From assembly GCA_031279155.1 (NCBI GenBank), contig JAITJB010000274.1:1-5420 (forward strand): DNA of 5,420 nucleotides, given 5' to 3'. Made by a program: the position numbers and the translations under genes. The notes under the pieces were generated by a model that saw nothing but the letters and a program-made list of their open reading frames with translations, made no database searches and was not told the origin of the DNA. Below, piece by piece: positions 1-3,962 of this stretch (the first letter of the stretch is position 1; every line of letters starts with the position of its first letter). This stretch comes from Deltaproteobacteria bacterium. Lineage in GTDB: Bacteria; Desulfobacterota; Desulfarculia; Adiutricales; Adiutricaceae.

Positions 1-404
1 CGCTCAATCATGATGGCTTCGTTATTTATGTTACAAAAGCCGCGCCCACCGTGGACCACCAAGGTAGCGTGATGTCCTGGAGGCCTAACCAGAGCAAAGG
101 CCTTGTGGGCTTGGCGCTCGGCCCAAAGCCTACCGGCTGTGATAGCGCCGCCCGCGCTTATCAAATGCGGCGTGGCCGCAACCTTATCCACCCCTAGCGG
201 ACAGATGTGGGCCCTGAGCACGTCCTGAGCTGTTGCCGCCTCAGGTCGATACTCTTTGACGCCCGGAAAATCGAAAAGACCCTCCTCCCGCAGCTGATCG
301 TGGGTATACAAAAGCCTCTCTTCGCGCTCGGGATGGAAATCGGAGATGGCCCAATCGTAGGCTGGGAAGAAAATCAGACCCAAGGAAGCCGATGTGTTTT
401 TCAT
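1..404 (-). CDS. Histone deacetylase family protein, N-terminal part (runs off left edge)
   Basis: Reading the minus strand from the ATG at 404-402 gives 134 codons without a stop, ending at the window edge. The protein opens MKNTSASLGLIFFPAYDW, followed by HPEREERL (residues 24-31). It reaches the family signature RPPGHHA at residues 107-113 and GFCNINNEA at 122-130. H111 and H112 match the paired active-site histidines of arginase-fold, zinc-dependent deacetylases (HDAC, AcuC and acetylpolyamine amidohydrolase relatives). The zinc ligands (the later Asp-x-His and Asp) lie beyond the window, so catalytic competence cannot be judged. Known family role: hydrolytic removal of acetyl or other acyl groups from lysine side chains or polyamines in the cytoplasm; the substrate here is unknown. 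The start is backed by GGAG (minus strand, 414-411), six bases before the ATG. It is divergent from atpB. No signal peptide is seen. The family call is firm; the specific function is not. Confidence 0.93.
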   Translation of the reverse strand, partial: MKNTSASLGLIFFPAYDWAISDFHPEREERLLYTHDQLREEGLFDFPGVKEYRPEAATAQDVLRAHICPLGVDKVAATPHLISAGGAITAGRLWAERQAHKAFALVRPPGHHATLVVHGGRGFCNINNEAIMIE

Positions 405-430
405 ATGTTGCTCCAAACTTTTGTTGGCTA

Positions 431-450
431 GGGTTGGATGGGGTTGGATG
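431..450. repeat. Tandem duplicated decamer
   Basis: GGGTTGGATG occurs twice in direct succession (431-440, 441-450). It is followed by looser echoes built on TTNNATG and GGATGGG up to about 487. It sits 27-46 bases upstream of the minus-strand deacetylase start, so it falls in that gene's 5' leader or promoter. It may be a slippage product like the tetramer array further right; no binding protein can be named. Confidence 0.7.
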
Positions 451-525
451 TTTAAATGTTTGAATGGGATTGCATGGTCGGATGGGAAAACTTCCTAAAA
501 CGCCAGACCATTTTCTAACGACTGA

Positions 526-538
526 AGAATACTATTCT
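526..538. repeat. 13-bp odd palindrome, possible operator
   Basis: AGAATA, a central C, then TATTCT forms a perfect 6+1+6 inverted repeat. It lies 122 bases upstream of the deacetylase start in the divergent intergenic region, a position where a dimeric repressor could bind. A single copy this short and AT-rich could occur by chance, so the regulatory role is only a suggestion. Confidence 0.3.
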
Positions 539-596
539 CTCAATAATAAAGCCTCATTGGCTGAAACACAACCTAAGTTACTCTGCCTGGCTGGCC

Positions 597-692
597 AGAC
601 AGACAGGCAGGCAGGCAGGCAACCAACCAATCAATCAATCAGGCAGGCAGGCATGCATGCATGCATGCATACATACAGGGAGGGAGGCAACC
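597..692. repeat. Compound tetranucleotide microsatellite, 24 in-phase units
   Basis: From 597 to 692 the sequence divides without a break into 24 tetramers: AGAC x2, AGGC x4, AACC x2, AATC x3, AGGC x3, ATGC x4, ATAC x2, AGGG x2, AGGC x1, AACC x1. All begin with A and all but the two AGGG end in C, so neighbouring blocks differ by one or two bases. Degraded AACC-like units continue to about 713, and the left flank (583-589) can pair with 604-610. The unit length is not a multiple of three and no credible gene covers it. Arrays like this change length by strand slippage. In some bacteria tetramer tracts control phase-variable genes, but this one sits over 300 bases from atpB and nearly 200 from the deacetylase start, so no switch role is shown. 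Confidence 0.95.
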
Positions 693-792
693 TAACCAGT
701 GAGCCAACCAACCGTTTTTCTTCTGGCTCAAAACTTGACTTTTAGCTACCTGAGGGGAATTTTCTAGCCAAAAGAGAGTCCTTTTCTTTACC

Positions 793-829
793 CCGTAAGG
801 GCCTTTTCTAAGGCTTGGCCTTTTACCGG
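793..829. repeat. Imperfect inverted repeat upstream of atpB
   Basis: AAGGGCC (797-803) can pair with GGCCTTT (817-823) through seven pairs including one G-T, around a 13-base loop. With bulges the pairing extends outward to CCGTAA and TTTACCGG. The right arm ends in TTTT, giving a weak terminator-like shape on the plus strand, but no plus-strand gene precedes it. It might limit read-through transcription into atpB, or it may be incidental. Confidence 0.35.
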
Positions 830-841
830 TATGGCCATAGA

Positions 842-899
842 ATCAAGACGTCAAAAGTGGGGAAAAACCTGTAAGAATCGTATTAATTTCGATCAAGAC
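842..899. repeat. Two ATCAAGAC direct repeats 50 bp apart
   Basis: ATCAAGAC is found at 842-849 and again at 892-899. The 50-base offset is close to five helical turns, which would place both copies on the same DNA face just upstream of the candidate atpB promoter. That arrangement fits a regulator site, but an eight-base match can arise by chance and no known consensus is recognised. Confidence 0.3.
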
Positions 900-913
900 C
901 CTAGACTTGCCGC

Positions 914-942
914 TTGTTTTGACCGGTAGATTCTGATAAAAT
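914..942 (+). promoter_or_regulatory. Candidate sigma-70-type promoter for atpB
   Basis: TTGTTT (914-919) and TAAAAT (937-942) are separated by 17 bases. The -10 box matches TATAAT at five of six positions and the -35 matches TTGACA at three. TTGACC at 919-924 is a better -35 hexamer but lies only 12 bases from the -10. Transcription would start near 949, leaving a leader of about 57 bases. This is the best promoter-like pair seen in the region. Confidence 0.45.
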
Positions 943-1005
943 CACGAACACTGGGAACTATCTCCCGATGACTGCCTAGGTATTTGTTGGTAAATTGGAG
1001 GCCCT

Positions 1006-1698
1006 ATGGATCACCCGTTAATGTTACTAGTGTGGATATTGGAAAAACTCCATTTGGGTGACTTTGCCCATGCTTATCCCCACGTTGTCTACTCTTGGTT
1101 CTTCATAATAGTTCTGGTGGTCGCAGGTAGGCTGGCCGTCTCCAAACTCACCTTAGTACCAGGGCGGGCCCAAAACGTGGCCGAAGTCATTGTCGAGCAA
1201 ATCGCCGCCTTCCAAGAGGGACTGATGGGCCCCAAAGGCCGGAGCTTTTTCCCGTTTATGGCTACTCTCATTATCTTTGTCTTCGTCTGTAACTTTAATG
1301 GTTTGGTCCCGGGCAGCACCTCGCCCACCTCTAATCTTAACACAACCCTGGCCTTAGCCATTATTATCGTTGCCACGACCCATATTACCGGCATACGCCA
1401 TCACGGCTTTAAATACATCAAGCACTTCTTAGGACCAGCCCCTTTCCTGGCCCCCTTGATGTTTCCGGTGGAAGTTATCAGCCACCTAGCCCGTTTATTA
1501 TCCCTCTCCCTTCGTCTTTTTGGCAACATCATGGGCGAAGATTTAGTTATCACGGTTTTGTTCTTCTTAGGCGGGGCTTTCTTCATTTTGCCTCTACCGA
1601 TGATGTTCTTAGGACTTTTTACTGGCTTTCTGCAATCCTTTGTTATCACGCTCCTAGCTATGCTCTACATAAGCGAGGCCTTAGCTCACTCCCACTGA
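1006..1698 (+). CDS. atpB: F-type ATP synthase subunit a
   Basis: This 230-residue integral membrane protein forms the stator half-channels that load and unload ions on the rotating c ring. Several hydrophobic helices are visible, roughly residues 28-46, 82-100, 112-128, 150-170, 180-202 and 203-222. The hallmark SLSLRLFGN lies at residues 166-174, where R170 corresponds to the essential Arg210 of E. coli. D179 sits where E. coli has Glu219, with E178 beside it. Q210 in LQSFVITLL corresponds to E. coli Gln252. NFNGLVPG (96-103) is also typical. The length fits the compact a subunits of many anaerobes. The start is set by GGAGG at 997-1001, four bases before ATG. atpE follows after 102 bases on the same strand. 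No atpI is found upstream and no b, delta or F1 genes follow, so the operon is split, as in several Desulfobacterota (known pattern). Strong identification. Confidence 0.97.
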   Translation: MDHPLMLLVWILEKLHLGDFAHAYPHVVYSWFFIIVLVVAGRLAVSKLTLVPGRAQNVAEVIVEQIAAFQEGLMGPKGRSFFPFMATLIIFVFVCNFNGLVPGSTSPTSNLNTTLALAIIIVATTHITGIRHHGFKYIKHFLGPAPFLAPLMFPVEVISHLARLLSLSLRLFGNIMGEDLVITVLFFLGGAFFILPLPMMFLGLFTGFLQSFVITLLAMLYISEALAHSH

Positions 1699-1748
1699 TT
1701 AAGCCTTTTAGAGTTTTTGGCCTAAAATAATAAACACGTTTTTTTACC

Positions 1749-1762
1749 GGCCCGTACGGGCC
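1749..1762. repeat. Perfect 14-bp palindrome between atpB and atpE
   Basis: GGCCCGTACGGGCC is self-complementary and can form a five-pair GC stem with a GTAC tetraloop in mRNA. A run of seven T lies before it (1739-1745) and none after, so it does not look like a normal terminator on either strand. It sits 38 bases before atpE. It could stabilise the atpE end of a processed transcript, helping make many more c than a subunits, or be a protein-binding site. Function is inferred only. Confidence 0.5.
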
Positions 1763-1783
1763 TAGCACCACATACAACGCCTT

Positions 1784-1795
1784 AAGGAGATGAGG
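1784..1795 (+). promoter_or_regulatory. Double Shine-Dalgarno site of atpE
   Basis: AAGGAG (1784-1789) lies 11 bases before the atpE ATG, and GAGG (1792-1795) lies five bases before it. Together they give a longer anti-16S pairing zone than at the other genes here. Strong initiation would suit the many c copies needed per ring. Confidence 0.65.
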
Positions 1796-1800
1796 TTGAA

Positions 1801-2244
1801 ATGAAAACACTCGCGATTTTTGTCCTAGCCTTAACGGTGGCCCTAGTTGGAGCCCCGATCATGGTTTTAGCTGATGACGCCGTCAGCACCCCTAGTTTCT
1901 CAACTAGCGCCCCAACTATTTCCAGCCAATCGACCGCCCAAGGTAACAGCGACGCCACCGTCGTCACCGTTGCCGCTCTTAACACGGTTTCCTCCATCGC
2001 GCTAATCGCCGGCCTTACCATCTGCATAGGGGTCGTCGGACCTAGCATCGGTCAGGGGCTATCGGTCTTTGCCACCGCCAATGGTATGGCCCGCAACCCG
2101 GAGGCTGCCGGATCTTTAAGGGTCAACATGATCATCGGTCTGGCCCTAATCGAATCTCTGGCCATTTACGCTCTGGTCATATCGCTTCTACTGATTTACG
2201 CCTTCCCGTTTAGTAGTTCGGTTACCAGCCTTTTGGGCGGGTGA
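1801..2244 (+). CDS. atpE: F-type ATP synthase subunit c with signal peptide and Ser/Thr-rich linker
   Basis: This 147-residue protein is much longer than the usual 75-90 residues. Residues 1-24 look like a cleavable signal peptide (MKTLAIFVLALTV core, VLA at 22-24 before DD). A Ser/Thr/Gln-rich linker follows (about 28-52), then the c hairpin: helix 1 (about 55-92), the cytoplasmic loop with RNPEA (98-102), and helix 2 (about 107-137). E118 in ALIESLAIY is the ion-carrying carboxylate; Q85, S119 and Y123 accompany it, as in sodium-type rings. The mature protein oligomerises into the Fo rotor. Signal peptides on c subunits are known in some Deltaproteobacteria; the long linker is less usual. 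Relative to the Ilyobacter GxGxGxG packing motif, helix 1 reads VxGxSxG at residues 78-84. The start is well placed behind AAGGAG/GAGG, and a terminator follows 41 bases after the stop. Identification is firm; the linker's role is unknown. Confidence 0.96.
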   Translation: MKTLAIFVLALTVALVGAPIMVLADDAVSTPSFSTSAPTISSQSTAQGNSDATVVTVAALNTVSSIALIAGLTICIGVVGPSIGQGLSVFATANGMARNPEAAGSLRVNMIIGLALIESLAIYALVISLLLIYAFPFSSSVTSLLGG

Positions 2245-2285
2245 TTTTTTTTAAGAAAAACTTTTTCTGTTAAAACAAATAACCC

Positions 2286-2322
2286 GGCGGTCGTACCCCG
2301 CATTGGGGTACAGCCGCCTTTT
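2286..2322 (+). terminator. Intrinsic terminator after atpE
   Basis: The arms at 2286-2299 and 2305-2318 pair along 14 positions (GGCGG..GTACCCC with GGGGTAC..CCGCC), with a two-base mismatch in the middle and a five-base loop GCATT. TTTT follows at 2319-2322. It ends the atpB-atpE transcript and separates it from thrC. Confidence 0.9.
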
Positions 2323-2378
2323 CTATTAGTATTTCTCAATACCTTTAGTCACAAATAAAGCGTAGGCCAATTACTTAG

Positions 2379-3872
2379 ATGCTGTTAGAAGATTTCCCCG
2401 AAGATATAAGGCCCTATTTAGAACCCAAACCCTCAGGACATCCGATTTACGAATGTTTGGCCTGCGGGGCCCGCTTAGCCATCGACCAACTCTACTACAC
2501 CTGCCCTACTTGCGGCGGGTTATTGATGATCGAAGATCTTGATTTTCCTCGCTTAAGATCGCAGCCGGGCTCATTTTGGCGTAGGCTTTTTGACTACCGC
2601 CTGATCTACAACCGTCAGGCCACCAGGGGAGTCTTCACCTTCCATGAGTTTATTGCCCCCAATCTTCCATTAAACGACCTAATCTACTTAGGTGAGGCCC
2701 ACACCCCGGTGGTGGCCGCGCCCAACGAACTAGCCAAAGAGATTGGGACTCTTTTTTATTTTAAAATGGACGGCCAAAACCCCTCGGCTTCCTTTAAAGA
2801 TCGAGGCATGGCCGTAGCCCTGTCTTACTTAAAAAACCAGGTCAGAGTAAAAAATTTAAGCTCCGTCATCGCTGTCTGCGCTTCGACCGGCGACACCTCA
2901 GCTGCCGCCGCCCTTTACGCGGCCAGCTTGGGAGATAGCGTAAAATCGGCTGTCTTACTTCCCAAGGGCCGGGTAACCCCTCAGCAGCTCAGTCAGCCCT
3001 TAGGGGCCGGGGCTACGGTTTTTGAACTGCCCGGAGTTTTTGACGACTGCATGAAGGTGGTGGAGCGCTTATCGGAAACCTATAATGTAGCCCTTTTAAA
3101 CTCCAAAAACCCCTGGCGGGTGCTGGGCCAGGAGTCTTACGCTTACGAAATCGCTCAACAATTTGATTACCTTTTAGGCGACATTGTCCTCATCGTCCCG
3201 GTGGGCAACGCTGGCAACATCACGGCTATCTTATCAGGCCTTTTAAAATTCCACCGAGCTGGCTTGATTGATCGGCTGCCTAGGATCTTAGCCGTCCAAT
3301 CTGAGCGGGCTAACCCGGTGGTCTTGTATTACGAACAGCCCTCCAATTTAAGGGCTTATTCCCCGGTCAAAGTCAGGCCCAGCGTAGCCCAAGCGGCTAT
3401 GATAGGCGATCCAGTCTCATTTCCTAGGCTCTCGAAATTGGCCGCCGATTATGAGAAGGTCGCCGGGGAATCCTCCTTCGGGGTTGTTGAAGTCAACGAA
3501 CAATCTATTATGGAATCCATGCTCCTAGCCAACCGCCGGGGCCTTACGATCTGCACCCAAGGCGGGGAGTGTTTAGCTGGCCTTAGGGCCGCCCTGGCTA
3601 AGGGCCTTATGACCCCCTTAGAAACAGCGGTCTTAGATTCCACGGCCCATGCCCTTAAATTTGTTGACTTTCAAAACGCCTACTTTAGTGGTAGCTTAGC
3701 TAAAGAATACGGTGTTATCACCAAGCCTGAGATAGCCAACCATCCTAGAGAGCTAAATTTTGACGGCCTTGAGGTGCCAAAGGTCGACCGACCTTTGGAG
3801 CCCGGACCAAGGGAGACTTTTGTGCGAATTGCGGCTGATAAAATTGCTTCAGCCTTGGGACTGACCACTTGA
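2379..3872 (+). CDS. thrC: Threonine synthase (PLP-dependent)
   Basis: This 497-residue enzyme converts O-phospho-L-homoserine and water to L-threonine and phosphate in the cytoplasm, the last step of threonine synthesis. Residues 24-46 form a zinc-ribbon-like element with C26, C29, C42 and C45. The PLP-dependent core follows: K140 in PSASFKDRGM is the expected Schiff-base lysine, CASTGDTSAA (167-176) is a conserved substrate-side loop, and VGNAGN (275-280) matches the PLP-phosphate-binding loop. STAHALKF (421-428) is also typical of threonine synthases, which favours this over threonine dehydratase or cysteate synthase. The ATG at 2379 is the first possible start because TAG lies directly before it in frame; the ribosome site is weak (TAGG at 2363-2366, 12 bases away). 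It stands alone between two terminators, so its promoter should lie within about 2323-2378, where no strong boxes are seen. No hom or thrB gene adjoins it. Confidence 0.95.
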   Translation: MLLEDFPEDIRPYLEPKPSGHPIYECLACGARLAIDQLYYTCPTCGGLLMIEDLDFPRLRSQPGSFWRRLFDYRLIYNRQATRGVFTFHEFIAPNLPLNDLIYLGEAHTPVVAAPNELAKEIGTLFYFKMDGQNPSASFKDRGMAVALSYLKNQVRVKNLSSVIAVCASTGDTSAAAALYAASLGDSVKSAVLLPKGRVTPQQLSQPLGAGATVFELPGVFDDCMKVVERLSETYNVALLNSKNPWRVLGQESYAYEIAQQFDYLLGDIVLIVPVGNAGNITAILSGLLKFHRAGLIDRLPRILAVQSERANPVVLYYEQPSNLRAYSPVKVRPSVAQAAMIGDPVSFPRLSKLAADYEKVAGESSFGVVEVNEQSIMESMLLANRRGLTICTQGGECLAGLRAALAKGLMTPLETAVLDSTAHALKFVDFQNAYFSGSLAKEYGVITKPEIANHPRELNFDGLEVPKVDRPLEPGPRETFVRIAADKIASALGLTT

Positions 3873-3884
3873 AAAAGGCTTTTC

Positions 3885-3918
3885 GCGGACTTTTGGTTAT
3901 TTTTAGTCCGCTTTTTTT
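3885..3918 (+). terminator. Intrinsic terminator after thrC
   Basis: GCGGACT (3885-3891) pairs perfectly with AGTCCGC (3905-3911) across a 13-base AT-rich loop, and seven T follow (3912-3918). It starts 12 bases after the thrC stop and precedes the U32 gene, which therefore probably has its own promoter in 3919-3950. TATAAA at 3932-3937 is a possible -10 box but lacks a good -35. Confidence 0.88.
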
Positions 3919-3962
3919 CCGCAGTTGTATCTATAAACTGCCTGAGGCCTTGAGGCTGTACC

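Larger units (their letters stand above)
405..1005. other. Gene-free divergent intergenic region rich in simple repeats
   Basis: This stretch of about 600 bp lies between the divergent deacetylase gene and atpB. I find no convincing gene in it: the one longer open frame (464-745, plus) has no good ribosome site and its peptide is just the translation of tetranucleotide repeats. The left half holds a doubled decamer and the tetramer array. The right half holds an imperfect inverted repeat, two octamer direct repeats and a plausible promoter for atpB. Promoters for both neighbours must lie here; none is obvious for the minus-strand gene. atpI, which often precedes atpB, is absent. Confidence 0.8.

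Noticed and set aside
207..431. Plus-strand open frame opposite the deacetylase gene
   Set aside because: It lies almost wholly antisense to a clearly recognisable deacetylase reading frame, so it is a shadow.
597..692. CRISPR array
   Set aside because: Units are four bases long with no spacers and no cas genes nearby.
464..745. Plus-strand open frame of 93 codons in the intergenic region
   Set aside because: Its middle is the translation of the tetramer array, it has no clear ribosome site, and it resembles no known protein family I recognise.
1790..1804. Four-codon mini-frame (ATG AGG TTG AAA TGA) overlapping the atpE start
   Set aside because: AAGGAG abuts its ATG directly, leaving no spacing for ribosome loading, and such a short frame is likely by chance.
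2254..2268. 15-base AT palindrome (AGAAAAA, C, TTTTTCT) after atpE
   Set aside because: The stem is AT-only at its core with almost no loop, and a much stronger terminator follows; probably incidental.
2323..2378. Promoter for thrC
   Set aside because: One must exist after the terminator, but no -35/-10 pair with reasonable spacing stands out, so I did not annotate it.
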